From Halomonas organivorans (lineage in GTDB: Bacteria > Pseudomonadota > Gammaproteobacteria > Pseudomonadales > Halomonadaceae): a stretch of DNA of 64,000 bases. This document shows, piece by piece, positions 7,225-15,738 of this stretch. Within the stretch, counting starts at the first letter, position 1; every line of letters starts with the position of its first letter. Under the pieces are notes generated by a model. It worked only from the letters and a program-made list of their open reading frames with translations, did no database searches and was not told the origin of the DNA. The position numbers and the translations under genes were made by a program. The stretch spans positions 62,001 to 126,000 of the forward strand of contig NZ_JACHXM010000008.1 of NCBI RefSeq assembly GCF_014192055.1, written 5' to 3'.

Positions 7225-8409
7225 ATGGCACTCGACCAATACCATCACGGCGTCCGTGTTGCCGAGATCAACGACGGCACCCGCATCATCCGTACCATCT
7301 CGACGTCCATCATCGGCATCGTCTGTACCGCCCCGGATGCCGACGACACCGCCTTTCCGTTCGACACCCCGGTGCTGATCACCAACATCAGCCGATCCAT
7401 CGGCCAGGCCGGTACCACCGGCACCCTGGGCCGCACGCTGGATGCCATCGCCGACCAGTGCGATCCGGTGATCGTCGCCGTGCGCGTGGCCGAAGGCGCC
7501 GACGAGGCCGAGACCACCAGCAACATCATCGGCACCGTCACCCCGGAGTCCCGGCGCACCGGGCTGCAGGCGCTGCTCACCGCCAAGCAAAAGCTCGGCG
7601 TGACGCCGCGCATCCTGGGCGTGCCCGAGCTCGATACCCAGCCGGTGGCCACCGCCCTGGTATCGATCGCCCAGGACCTGCGGGCCTTCGCCTACGTCAG
7701 CGCCGACGGCGCGACCACCGTCACCGACGCCACCAGCTACCGCGACCAGTTCGGCGCCCGCGAGCTGATGGTCATCTGGCCCGAGTTCGAGGCCTGGGAC
7801 ATCACCGACAGCGCCACCACGCCGGTCAGCGCCGTGGCCCGCGCCCTGGGCCTGCGTGCCAAGCTCGACCAGACCGTGGGCTGGCACAAGACGCTCTCCA
7901 ACATCCCGGTCAACGGCGTCACCGGCATTTCGGCCGACGTGTTCTGGGACCTGCAGTCCCCCAACACCGACGCCGGCATCCTGAACGCCGCGGACGTCAC
8001 CACGCTGATCAACCAGTCCGGCTACCGTTTCTGGGGCTCGCGCACCTGCGCCGGCCCCGAGTCGCTGTTCCCGTTCGAGAACTACACCCGCACCGCGCAG
8101 ATCCTCGCCGACACCATCGCCGAGGCCCACCTCTGGGCGGTCGACAAGCCGCTCCACGCGAGCCTGGCCCGCGACATCATCGAGGGCATAAACGCCAAGC
8201 TGCGCGAGCTCAAGACGCTGGGCTACATCGTCGACGGCGAGGCTTGGCTCAACGAAGAGCTCAACACCAACGAGTCGCTCAAGGCCGGCAAGCTGCGCAT
8301 CGACTACGACTACACGCCGGTGCCGCCCCTCGAGGATCTCGGCTTCCAGCAGCGGATCACCGACACCTACCTCGCCGACTTCGCCGACCGCGTCGCCGCC
8401 CTGACCTGA
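7225..8409 (+). CDS. FI: Tail sheath protein FI
   Basis: This 394-residue protein is the contractile sheath subunit; P2 FI has 396 residues. Typical features are the N-terminal YHHGVRVAEINDGTRIIRTISTSIIGIV, the nucleotide-like TPESRRTGLQALL region, and the C-terminal domain with YLADFADRVAAL. It is the first gene of the second tail operon, with AGGACC before the ATG, and is followed after 15 bases by the tube gene. Confidence 0.97.
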   Translation: MALDQYHHGVRVAEINDGTRIIRTISTSIIGIVCTAPDADDTAFPFDTPVLITNISRSIGQAGTTGTLGRTLDAIADQCDPVIVAVRVAEGADEAETTSNIIGTVTPESRRTGLQALLTAKQKLGVTPRILGVPELDTQPVATALVSIAQDLRAFAYVSADGATTVTDATSYRDQFGARELMVIWPEFEAWDITDSATTPVSAVARALGLRAKLDQTVGWHKTLSNIPVNGVTGISADVFWDLQSPNTDAGILNAADVTTLINQSGYRFWGSRTCAGPESLFPFENYTRTAQILADTIAEAHLWAVDKPLHASLARDIIEGINAKLRELKTLGYIVDGEAWLNEELNTNESLKAGKLRIDYDYTPVPPLEDLGFQQRITDTYLADFADRVAALT

Positions 8410-8424
8410 TAGGAGCCCCGCCCC

Positions 8425-8937
8425 ATGGCACTTCCCAAGAAGCTCAAGGACATGAACCTGTTCGCCAACGGCGACTCCTGGCAGGGCCAGGTCCAGTCCG
8501 TCACCTTGCCCACCCTGACCCGCAAGATCGAGGAATGGCGCGGCGGGGGCATGGAAGGCACCGTCGGCATCGACATGGGTATCGACGGCCTGATGACCTG
8601 CGAATGGACCGTCGGCGGCCTGATCGCGGCGATGTTCGACAACTACGGCAGCAGCCGCATCGATGCCGACCTGTTGCGCATGACCGGCAGCTACGAGAGC
8701 GACGACGTCCAGGAGGTGGTGCCGGTCGAGGTCGTGATGCGCGGCCGCCACACCGAGATCGACATGGGCGACGCCCAGTCCGGCGAGAACACCGAGCACA
8801 CCGTCACCAGCACGCTCAGCTACTACAAGCTGACCATCAACGGCGCCACGGTGATCGAGATCGACATTCCCGGGTACGTGTTCAAGGTCAACGGCGAAGA
8901 CCGCCTGGCCGAGCGACGCGCCGCCCTGGGGCTATAA
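8425..8937 (+). CDS. FII: Tail tube protein FII
   Basis: This 170-residue protein matches P2 FII (172), which stacks as rings to form the inner tail tube. Family features are LPKKLKDMNLFANGDSW, MDIGMD-like GIDMGIDGL, and the C-terminal YYKLTINGATVIEIDIPGY region, here split. AGGAGC precedes the start. It is cotranscribed with FI. Confidence 0.96.
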   Translation: MALPKKLKDMNLFANGDSWQGQVQSVTLPTLTRKIEEWRGGGMEGTVGIDMGIDGLMTCEWTVGGLIAAMFDNYGSSRIDADLLRMTGSYESDDVQEVVPVEVVMRGRHTEIDMGDAQSGENTEHTVTSTLSYYKLTINGATVIEIDIPGYVFKVNGEDRLAERRAALGL

Positions 8938-8946
8938 ACGACGAAC

Positions 8947-8973
8947 GCCTCGCCGGTAAGGGGCCGGCGAGGC
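8947..8973 (+). other. Stem-loop between FII and E
   Basis: GCCTCGCCGG and CCGGCGAGGC form a perfect 10-bp stem with a 7-base loop in the 132-base gap after the tube gene. No T-run follows, so it is more likely a partial attenuator or an mRNA-stabilising element that keeps sheath and tube levels above those of E and T than a full terminator. Confidence 0.55.
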
Positions 8974-9069
8974 GCTCTGGATTCACACCCTATCAAGGCT
9001 AGGGGGAACCTGTGGCACAGCATAAACCGTCGCGTGAGAAAACGCGATTACGACCAGGAGTTACACCCC

Positions 9070-9384
9070 ATGACCGATAAAGCGACCGAGAAAACCCAGC
9101 CCATCACCGGCCAGGTCGAGCTCGACACCCCCATCAAGCGCGGTGAGCAGACTATCGAGTCCATCACCCTGCGCAAGCCCCGCAGCGGCGAGTTGCGCGG
9201 CGTGGCGCTCACCGACGTGCTGCAGATGCAGACCGACGCGCTGATCAAGCTGATCCCGCGGCTGTCCGCGCCGTCGCTGACCGAGCCCGAGGTTCGCGAG
9301 ATGGACCCGGCCGACCTGGTGCAATGCGGCAGTGAAATCGCCGGTTTTTTGCTGACGAAGCGGGCCAAGGGCGACGCCGCGTAA
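9070..9384 (+). CDS. E: Tape-measure chaperone gpE (0-frame product)
   Basis: This 104-residue protein is the short form of the tail assembly chaperone that coats the tape measure. The conserved block is PIKRGEQTIESITLRKPRSGELRG...LIPRLSAPSLTEPEVREMDPADL. The ATG at 9070 has AGGAG a few bases upstream; an in-frame GTG lies earlier but lacks family similarity. A slippery TTTTTTG at 9345-9351 near its end makes the longer E+E' form. Confidence 0.93.
   Translation: MTDKATEKTQPITGQVELDTPIKRGEQTIESITLRKPRSGELRGVALTDVLQMQTDALIKLIPRLSAPSLTEPEVREMDPADLVQCGSEIAGFLLTKRAKGDAA
9345..9351 (+). promoter_or_regulatory. Programmed -1 frameshift site (T TTT TTG)
   Basis: The heptamer T TTT TTG is in exactly the right register in the E frame (codons GGT TTT TTG). 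After a -1 slip the reading continues without a stop to 9581. P2 and its relatives use a TTTTTTG site at the same place to make E+E'. Confidence 0.9.
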
Positions 9385-9581
9385 GGCTCCCCGACCAGGT
9401 GGAAGACGCGATGGCGGATCTCGCCACCGTCTTCCACTGGACACCTACCGACTGCGCGGCCTTCACCCTGCGCGAACTGATGGACTGGCGCGAACGCGCG
9501 CGCAAGCGCAGCGGCGCCGCAGACGGAGCCGCACATGGCGCGCGATCTCAAGCTTCAAGTCGTCCTCGACGCCGTCAATAA
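9345..9581 (+). CDS. E': E' extension (reached by -1 frameshift; makes E+E')
   Basis: The -1 frame is open from the slippery site through FFADEAGQGRRVRLPDQVEDAM to ADLATVFHWTPTDCAAFTLRELMDWRERARK, the signature of the P2 GpE' family. The E+E' product would be about 170 residues. No start codon with a good ribosome site exists in this frame; the GTG at 9399 has none, so frameshifting is the likely route. The end overlaps the first 47 bases of T. Confidence 0.88.
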   Translation, partial: FFADEAGQGRRRVRLPDQVEDAMADLATVFHWTPTDCAAFTLRELMDWRERARKRSGAADGAAHGARSQASSRPRRRQ

Positions 9582-12500
9582 CGCGACCCGCCCGCTACGC
9601 CAGATCACCCGGGGCAGTGAAGCCACCGCCCAGGCGCTGAAGGCCAGCCGCGACCAGCTCAAGCAACTCGAACGCGCGCAGCGTGACCTGCGCGCGTTTC
9701 GTGACATGAAGCGCCAGGCCGGCGAGACCGGCGACGCCCTGGCGGCCCAGCGCCGCCAGGTCGCCGAGCTCTCCCGGCAGCTGAACACCACCGAAGGCGA
9801 CACCGCCTCCCTCAACCGCGAGCGAGACCGGGCCATCCGCAAGGCCCAGGAGCTCGCCCGCACCTACGATCGGCAGTCCGGCCAGGCCCAGCGGCTCAAG
9901 CGCTCGCTGCGCGACACCCACGACATCACCGGCCGCCTCGCCGGCAGCGAGCAATCCCTGGCCCGGCAGATGCGCGACGCCAACGCCCAGATCGACCAGC
10001 AGCAGCGCAAGCTGACCCGTCTGGCAGAGTCCCAGCGACGCGCCCGCCAGGCCGCCGACCAGTACCAGCGCGGCATCGGCCGGGCCAACAACATGCGCGG
10101 CGCCGGCATGACCGGCCTGGCCACCGGCGGCGCTGCCCTCTACGGCGGGGCGCGGCTGCTCGCCCCCGGCGTGGCCTACGGCGAGCAGATGAGCGCCGTG
10201 CAGGCCGTGGGCCGCTTCACCGAGGATGACCAGCGCTTCCAGGCGCTCCAGGCGCAGTCGCGAGAGCTCGGTGCCTCCACTGCCTTCAGCGCCACCGAGG
10301 TCGGCGCCGGCCAGGAGTTCCTGCTGCGCGCCGGCATGAGCGCCGAGGCGATTCGCGCCTCGATGGGCGACGTGCTCGACCTGGCCATCGCCAACAACAC
10401 CGAGCTCGGCCGCACCGCCGACATCGCCTCCAACATCGCCGGCACCTTCAAGATCGACCTCGAGCAGGACGGCGCCATGACCCGCGTGGCCGACGTACTC
10501 TCGGCCACCGCCAGCCGCGCCAATGTCGATCTCGAAAAGCTCGGCAACACCGTGAAGTACCTGGGCGGCGCGGCGGATCTCAACATCAGCCTTGAGCAGG
10601 CCACCGCCATGGCCGGCATCCTCGGCAACATCGGCATCCAGGGCGAGATGGCCGGCACGGCGATGCGTGCCATGAAGAACCGCCTCACCAATCCCACCAA
10701 GGCTGCCGCCGGCGTCATGCAGGATCTCGGCCTCCAGGTCGCCGACACCCAGGGCAACATGCGCGACCTGCCCGCCATCCTGTCGGACATCGAACAGGCC
10801 ACCGCAGGGCTGGGCAACGTCGAACGGACGTCGGCCCTCCAGGAGATCTTCGGCGTCGAGGCCGGCTCGGGCATGAGCGAGCTGGTGGATGCCATGGGCG
10901 AGGGTCGTCTGACCGAGCTGATCGAGGCCGTGCGCCACGCCCAGGGCGAGAACGCCGGCATGGCACGCACCATGGCCGACAACATCGGCGGCGACCTCAA
11001 GGCGCTCAACAGCGCCTGGCAGGAAATCGGCATCACCCTCACCGACACCAACCAGGGGCCGCTGCGCGAGCTGATCCAGAAGGTCACCGCCGTGACGCGC
11101 GCCGTGGGCGACTGGATGAAGGAAAATCCCGAGTTGACCGCCCAGATTGCCACCGCTGCGGCCGGCGTCGCCGGGCTGGTGGCCGTCGGCGGCGCCCTGA
11201 CCCTGATGCTGGCCTCGCTGCTCGGCCCGATCGTCACGGTGCGCTACGGCCTGGCCATGCTGGGCATCCAGACCGGGGGCCTGGGCGGGCGGATCTACGC
11301 CTTCACCAGCCGCATTCTTCCCGCCCTGGGCAAGGGGCTGCTGTGGGTGGGGCGCATCATGGCGACCGTGGGCCGGGCACTGCTGCTCAACCCCATCGGG
11401 CTGGCCATCACCGCCATCGCCGGCGCCGCCTATCTGATCTACCGCCATTGGGATGGCATCGCCGCCTTCTTCCGCAACCGCTGGGCCGACGTGAAGGCCG
11501 CCTTCCAGGAGGGCGCCGGCGCGGTCGTCACGCTACTGCTCAACTGGAATCCCATCGGGCTGATCTACCGGAGCATCACCAAGGGACTGGGCTGGCTCGG
11601 CGTCGACGTGCCTCAACGTTTCGCCACCCTCGGCGGGCTGATCGTCGACGGCCTGTTCGGCGCCCTGTCGCGTGGCCTGGCCGCTGGATGGCAGCACATC
11701 ACCGGCGCCTTCGATGAGGGCCTGGCCGGCCTCGGCCGCCTGCTGCTCGACTGGTCGCCCTTCGGGCTGCTGTGGCGCGGTATAACCGCGGCCCTGGAGC
11801 GCCTCGGCGTTCAAGTGCCCCAACGCTTCGCGAGCCTCGGCAGCGCCATCGTGGATAGCCTGATCGGCGGTGTCACCGGCGCCCTGGGCGCGCTGCGCGA
11901 ACGTATCGTGGGCATGGCCGGCAGCGTGGCCGACTGGTTCAAGGGCGTGCTGGGCATTCATTCCCCCTCACGGGTGTTCGCCGGCTTTGGGGGCAACCTC
12001 ATCGAAGGCCTGGTCAACGGCATCGACGAGCGCTGGCAGGCCCTCAAGGACGCCATCGGCGGCACCGCCGACGCCGTGGTGGGCTGGTTCAAGGAAAAGC
12101 TCGGCATCCACTCCCCGTCTCGCGTGTTCGCCGAGCTAGGCGGCCACACCATGGCCGGACTGCAACGCGGCCTGAAAGCCGGCGAGGACGGCCCGCTGCA
12201 CCAGGTCGACCGCTTCGGGCAACGCCTGCGCCAGGCCGGCGCTGGCCTCAGCCTGGGCGCGCTGACGCTCCCCAGCGTGGCCACCGCCACGCCACCGGTA
12301 CCGCCCGAGCTGCCCGCCCTTCGCGTGACCGCCGAGGCACCGGCCCTGCCGGAGCTGGGCACCCTGCGCGCCCCCGGCCTCGAGCTGCCGCCGGTGCCAG
12401 AGCTGCCCACCATGCGATTGGCGGCCGAGGCCCCGGCCCTGCCGGAGCTGGGCTCCCTGCGCGCCCCGGGCCTCGAGCTGCCGCCGGTGCCCGAGCTGCC

Positions 12501-13494
12501 GGCTATGCGAGTAACCGCCGAGGCCCCAGCTTTGCCGAAGCTGGGCACCCTGCACGCCCCGCGCCTCGAGCTGCCGCCGATGCCCGAGCTGCCGGCCATG
12601 CGAGTGGCGGTCGAGGCCCCAGCCCTGCCGGAGCTGGGCACCCTGCGCGCACCTGGCATCGAGCTGCCGTCGATGCCCGAGTTGCCGGCCCTACGAGTGG
12701 CAGCCGAGGCCCCGCCCCTGCCGGAGCTGGGCATCCTGCACGCTCCGCGCCTCGAACTGCCGCCGATGCCCGAGCTGCCGGCCATGCGAGTGGCGGCCGA
12801 GGCCCCGGCCTTGCCGGAGTTGGGCACCCTGCGCGCCCCGGGCATCGAGCTGCCGCCGATGCCCGAGCTGCCGGCCATGCGATTGACCACCGAGGCCCCG
12901 ACCCTGTCGGAGCTGGGCACCCTGCGCGCCCCTGGCCTCGAGCTGCCGCCTGTGCCCGAGCTCCCCGCCATGCGAGTGGCGGCCGAGGCCCCGGCCCCGC
13001 CGGATCTGGGCATCCTGCGTGCCCCGGGCATCGAGCTACCGCCGATGCCCGAGCTACCGACGCTGAAGATTCGCGCCGAATCGCCAAGGCTGCCCCAGCT
13101 CGGCGAACTGCCATCGCTGCGCCTGCGCCCGCCGCAGCTCGACACCATGCCGGCGCTGGCCATCCAGCGGCCGGAGGTGCCGGACCTAGGCACCGTGCCC
13201 TATCAGCGGCCCGAGCTCCCGGCGTTGCAGGTCGCCCGCCCCGACGTGGCGCCCATTGCCGCCGATACCCAGCCGATCCAGATCGACAATCGACCACCGC
13301 TCACCCAGGGCGGCATGAGCCCAAGCGCGGGCAGCCTCTCGTTCGGTGACATCAATATCAACGTCAACGCCGCGCCCGGCATGGATGAGCAGACCCTGGC
13401 ACAGCATGTCGCCCGCGAGGTGCAGCGGGCGCTGGAAGATGCCCAGCGCGACGCCAGCGCACGCGGGCGCTCGTCGCTCTGGGACCGTGAATAG
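9535..13494 (+). CDS. T: Tape measure protein T
   Basis: This 1319-residue protein sets tail length and is ejected on infection; P2 T is about 815. In order: a coiled-coil Arg/Gln-rich N-terminus (1-190), the conserved phage tape-measure domain (about 220-440, FSATEVGAGQEFLLRAGMS), a hydrophobic stretch (about 543-565), duplicated modules with VPQRFA and LGIHSPSRVF (at 806 and 856), a proline-rich array of eight 31-residue repeats (924-1171), and a conserved C-terminus (GDININVNAAPGMDEQTL). The extra length predicts a tail longer than that of P2. Confidence 0.95.
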   Translation: MARDLKLQVVLDAVNNATRPLRQITRGSEATAQALKASRDQLKQLERAQRDLRAFRDMKRQAGETGDALAAQRRQVAELSRQLNTTEGDTASLNRERDRAIRKAQELARTYDRQSGQAQRLKRSLRDTHDITGRLAGSEQSLARQMRDANAQIDQQQRKLTRLAESQRRARQAADQYQRGIGRANNMRGAGMTGLATGGAALYGGARLLAPGVAYGEQMSAVQAVGRFTEDDQRFQALQAQSRELGASTAFSATEVGAGQEFLLRAGMSAEAIRASMGDVLDLAIANNTELGRTADIASNIAGTFKIDLEQDGAMTRVADVLSATASRANVDLEKLGNTVKYLGGAADLNISLEQATAMAGILGNIGIQGEMAGTAMRAMKNRLTNPTKAAAGVMQDLGLQVADTQGNMRDLPAILSDIEQATAGLGNVERTSALQEIFGVEAGSGMSELVDAMGEGRLTELIEAVRHAQGENAGMARTMADNIGGDLKALNSAWQEIGITLTDTNQGPLRELIQKVTAVTRAVGDWMKENPELTAQIATAAAGVAGLVAVGGALTLMLASLLGPIVTVRYGLAMLGIQTGGLGGRIYAFTSRILPALGKGLLWVGRIMATVGRALLLNPIGLAITAIAGAAYLIYRHWDGIAAFFRNRWADVKAAFQEGAGAVVTLLLNWNPIGLIYRSITKGLGWLGVDVPQRFATLGGLIVDGLFGALSRGLAAGWQHITGAFDEGLAGLGRLLLDWSPFGLLWRGITAALERLGVQVPQRFASLGSAIVDSLIGGVTGALGALRERIVGMAGSVADWFKGVLGIHSPSRVFAGFGGNLIEGLVNGIDERWQALKDAIGGTADAVVGWFKEKLGIHSPSRVFAELGGHTMAGLQRGLKAGEDGPLHQVDRFGQRLRQAGAGLSLGALTLPSVATATPPVPPELPALRVTAEAPALPELGTLRAPGLELPPVPELPTMRLAAEAPALPELGSLRAPGLELPPVPELPAMRVTAEAPALPKLGTLHAPRLELPPMPELPAMRVAVEAPALPELGTLRAPGIELPSMPELPALRVAAEAPPLPELGILHAPRLELPPMPELPAMRVAAEAPALPELGTLRAPGIELPPMPELPAMRLTTEAPTLSELGTLRAPGLELPPVPELPAMRVAAEAPAPPDLGILRAPGIELPPMPELPTLKIRAESPRLPQLGELPSLRLRPPQLDTMPALAIQRPEVPDLGTVPYQRPELPALQVARPDVAPIAADTQPIQIDNRPPLTQGGMSPSAGSLSFGDININVNAAPGMDEQTLAQHVAREVQRALEDAQRDASARGRSSLWDRE
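12304..13047 (+). repeat. Eight tandem 93-bp repeats inside the tape measure gene
   Basis: Eight exact-length units encode PELPAMRVAAEAPALPELG followed by TLRAPGLELPPV with small changes. A degenerate ninth unit follows at 13048. All units stay in frame. The DNA is similar enough between units (for example GAGCTGCCGGCCATGCGAGT) for recombination to change copy number. Confidence 0.93.
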
Positions 13495-13503
13495 GAGACC
13501 GCC

Positions 13504-13950
13504 ATGTTGATGGCCCTGGGCATGTTCGTGTTCGAGACACGCAGCGTGCCGTATCAGCAACTGCAACGCCGCACCGAGTGGCGCCACCCGTCCCAGTCGC
13601 GCGTCGGCGAACGGCCGGCCTATCAGTTCGTTGGCGTGGGCAGCGACACCATCACCCTCTCGGGCACCCTGTACCCCGCGTTCACCGGCGGCCGGCCTAG
13701 CCTGGACGAGATCCGCGACATGGCCGACAAGGGCAAGGCCTGGCCGCTGGTCGAGGGCAGCGGCCGCCAGTACGGGCTGTTCGTGGTCACCGGCATCGAC
13801 GAAACCGCCAGCACCCTGTGCCGCGACGGCACGCCCGCTAAGATCGAGTTCTCGATGACCCTCGAGCACGTTGATGACCAGGCCGGCGCGGCCGCCCTGG
13901 GCGATATCACGCTCTACAGCCAGGCCGTGCTCCAGGGGGCCTACGCCTGA
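13504..13950 (+). CDS. U: Tail completion protein U
   Basis: This 148-residue protein matches P2 gpU (159), needed to finish the tail. Conserved parts are MLMALGMFVFETRSVPYQQLQRRTEWRH, the GVGSDTITLSGTLYP block, and GLFVVTGIDET. AGGAGA lies before the start. Its stop overlaps the region of the D start. Confidence 0.95.
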   Translation: MLMALGMFVFETRSVPYQQLQRRTEWRHPSQSRVGERPAYQFVGVGSDTITLSGTLYPAFTGGRPSLDEIRDMADKGKAWPLVEGSGRQYGLFVVTGIDETASTLCRDGTPAKIEFSMTLEHVDDQAGAAALGDITLYSQAVLQGAYA

Positions 13951-14957
13951 TGGCCATGCCCTATCATCGCCCCAGCTACCGGGTCACCCTGGCCGGCCAG
14001 GACATCACGCCCAAGCTCAACGGCCGTCTCCACTCGCTGCGCATCAAGGCGCAGCGCGACCAGGAGTCCGACCAGCTCGACATCGTGCTCACCGACCACG
14101 ACGGCGAGCTCGCCATTCCCCCCAGCGGCGCCCTGCTCAGCGTCGCCATCGGCTGGCAGGACGAGGGGCTGATCGATCGCGGCACCTTCCACGTCGACGA
14201 GGTGGAACACTCCGGCAGCCCCGACCGGCTCACCATCCGCGCCCGCGCCGCCGACATGCAGCAGATGCTGCCCGGCAAGCGCACCCAGAGCTGGCACGAT
14301 CCCACCCAGACGCTCGGCACCATCATCGGCGCCGTCGCCGGGCGCAACGGCTTGTCGCCCATCATCGGCGGCGACCTGGGGGCGATCCCCCTGCCCCATA
14401 TTGACCAGACCGACGAGAGCGACCTCAACTTCCTGACCCGCCTGGGCCGACGCTATGACGCCGTGGCCACCATCAAATCTGGGCGCCTGCTGTTCACCCC
14501 GGCCGGCGACGGCCGAGCCGCCAGCGGCGCGGCCCTGGGCGGCGTGGTCATCACCCGGCGTGACGGCGACCAGCACCGCTACAGCCGCACCTCACGCGAC
14601 GCCGAGAGCTATACCGGCGTGAAGGCCTACTGGAATGACCCGAGAGCGGCCGCCCGGCAGGAGGTCGTCGCAGGCGGCACGGGCAAACTCAAGGAGCTGC
14701 GCGCCGTGTTCGCCAACGAGGCCGACGCCATGGACGAAGCCGTCTCCGAGTGGCAGCGCATTCAGCGCCGCGAGGCCCTGTTCGAACTCACCATGGCCCA
14801 CGGCCGTGCCGACCTCATCGCCGAAACGCCCATCACCCTGGTGGGCTGGAAGCCCCAGATCGACGGCACCGACTGGCTGATTACCGACGTCGAGGACATC
14901 CTCGACGACAAGGGCTACATCACGCGGATTCGCTGCGAGGTGAAGGTGGGGGCGTGA
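13950..14957 (+). CDS. D: Tail protein D (late control gene D family)
   Basis: This 335-residue protein belongs to the gpD family, structurally like gp27/VgrG hubs; it forms the baseplate hub ring above the spike. Typical motifs are YRVTLAGQDITPKLNGRLHSL, the DQLDIVLTDHDG block and the C-terminal TPITLVGWKPQIDGTDWLITDVE. It is a little shorter than P2 D (387). A second copy of its last 50 residues follows immediately in another frame. Confidence 0.95.
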   Translation: MAMPYHRPSYRVTLAGQDITPKLNGRLHSLRIKAQRDQESDQLDIVLTDHDGELAIPPSGALLSVAIGWQDEGLIDRGTFHVDEVEHSGSPDRLTIRARAADMQQMLPGKRTQSWHDPTQTLGTIIGAVAGRNGLSPIIGGDLGAIPLPHIDQTDESDLNFLTRLGRRYDAVATIKSGRLLFTPAGDGRAASGAALGGVVITRRDGDQHRYSRTSRDAESYTGVKAYWNDPRAAARQEVVAGGTGKLKELRAVFANEADAMDEAVSEWQRIQRREALFELTMAHGRADLIAETPITLVGWKPQIDGTDWLITDVEDILDDKGYITRIRCEVKVGA

Positions 14958-15121
14958 GAGACCTCGCCGAGGGCCGAGCCGACCTAGACCCAGAGATCCC
15001 GGTCACGCTCACCAGCTGGAAACCCGAGATAGAGACCACGCCCTGGCTGATCACCGAGGTCAGCCACGACCTGAGCGACCGCGCACTGACGAGCTCGGTA
15101 GAGATGGAAGTAAAAACTTGA
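14954..15121 (+). pseudogene. Duplicated C-terminal fragment of a D gene
   Basis: The 55-residue product (RADLDPEIPVTLTSWKPEIET, then PWLITEVSHDLSDRALTSSVEMEVKT) aligns along its whole length with the last 50 residues of D (RADLIAETPITLVGWKPQIDG, then DWLITDVEDILDDKGYITRIRCEVKV). It starts with GTG overlapping the D stop. It looks like the tail of a second D allele left by recombination at the cargo junction; expression as a short protein cannot be excluded. Confidence 0.8.
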
Positions 15122-15149
15122 TGAAGCAAGCGCACCATGTAAATGGTGA

Positions 15150-15176
15150 CCCGGCCATGAATTGGCCGGGCTTAAA
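15150..15176 (+). terminator. Terminator of the F operon
   Basis: CCCGGCCA and TGGCCGGG form an 8-bp stem with a 5-base loop, followed by CTTAAAAG, 28 bases after the D-fragment stop. It separates the late genes from the cargo block. Confidence 0.7.
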
Positions 15177-15245
15177 AGAAACTACAGGTAGGTACCATCG
15201 CTGCTATTTCCATTTCCATGGGTCCCCTCGTATCAGGGTACCGCT

Positions 15246-15680
15246 TTAACGAGGCAACCACTGCTGTTGAGAAAGATCATATTCCTTGATATTGGCAGGC
15301 GCATAGAGAGGCAAGTTTGGTCGCTTGTCCGAATACACCCCTCCTGGAATCGTCCCCCCACCACCTCCACTATTGTCACCACCACCTCCTCCTGCATCTG
15401 AATTCCCATCTTCACCTTCCCTTTCACCATATAAAGGGAGCGGCTTTAAATTCAATATCACTTTGTGCGTTTGTGATGCAGCAGTTTCTCCACCCAATTC
15501 AACAACAACCAGCTTCCCTTTTGCACCACCTTTTGTACTCAAGGCAAAGGTCACCTCAAGCTGAACATCCGTTAGCTCATAAAATGCATCGGCCGGATCA
15601 CTTTGAGAGCTCTTCAACTCATCCTTGACTTGAGCAATAAACCTCCCAAGAGAAATATTTCCTTTCATAGCCGCCCCCAT
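15246..15680 (-). CDS. Trypco2-domain protein (conflict-system associated), prophage cargo
   Basis: This 144-residue protein has an N-terminal segment ISLGRFIAQVKDELKSSQ, then FYELTDVQLEVTFALSTKGGAKGKLVVVELGGE and THKVILNLKPL. This is the pattern of the trypsin-co-occurring domain 2 described in NTPase-centred conflict systems. A Gly-rich linker (GGGGGDNSGGGGG) joins it to an unknown tail ending KEYDLSQQQWLPR. The ATG at 15668 has a better ribosome site (GGGGGCGG) than the one at 15680. It is AT-rich relative to neighbours and alone; no protease or NTPase partner is adjacent. Confidence 0.7.
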   Translation of the reverse strand: MGAAMKGNISLGRFIAQVKDELKSSQSDPADAFYELTDVQLEVTFALSTKGGAKGKLVVVELGGETAASQTHKVILNLKPLPLYGEREGEDGNSDAGGGGGDNSGGGGGTIPGGVYSDKRPNLPLYAPANIKEYDLSQQQWLPR

Positions 15681-15738
15681 TGATCAATCACATGACAACG
15701 TCTTCCTTTCACATTAAAGCTATATCAGATGTGAGAAA

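Noticed and set aside
7219-8799. Long open frame (526 codons) on the minus strand opposite FI/FII
   Set aside because: It is antisense to two clear tail genes, has Gly/Ala/Val-rich low-complexity sequence with no motif, and follows from the GC-rich third positions of the real genes.
8947-8973. Full terminator after FII
   Set aside because: The stem is perfect but no T-run follows, and E and T have no separate promoter that I can see.
9399-9581. E' as a separate gene starting at GTG 9399
   Set aside because: There is no ribosome site, and the frame is open back to a correctly placed slippery heptamer.
11958-13193. Minus-strand open frame across the tape measure repeats
   Set aside because: Its repeats are simply the complement of the T gene repeats; no ribosome site or family pattern.
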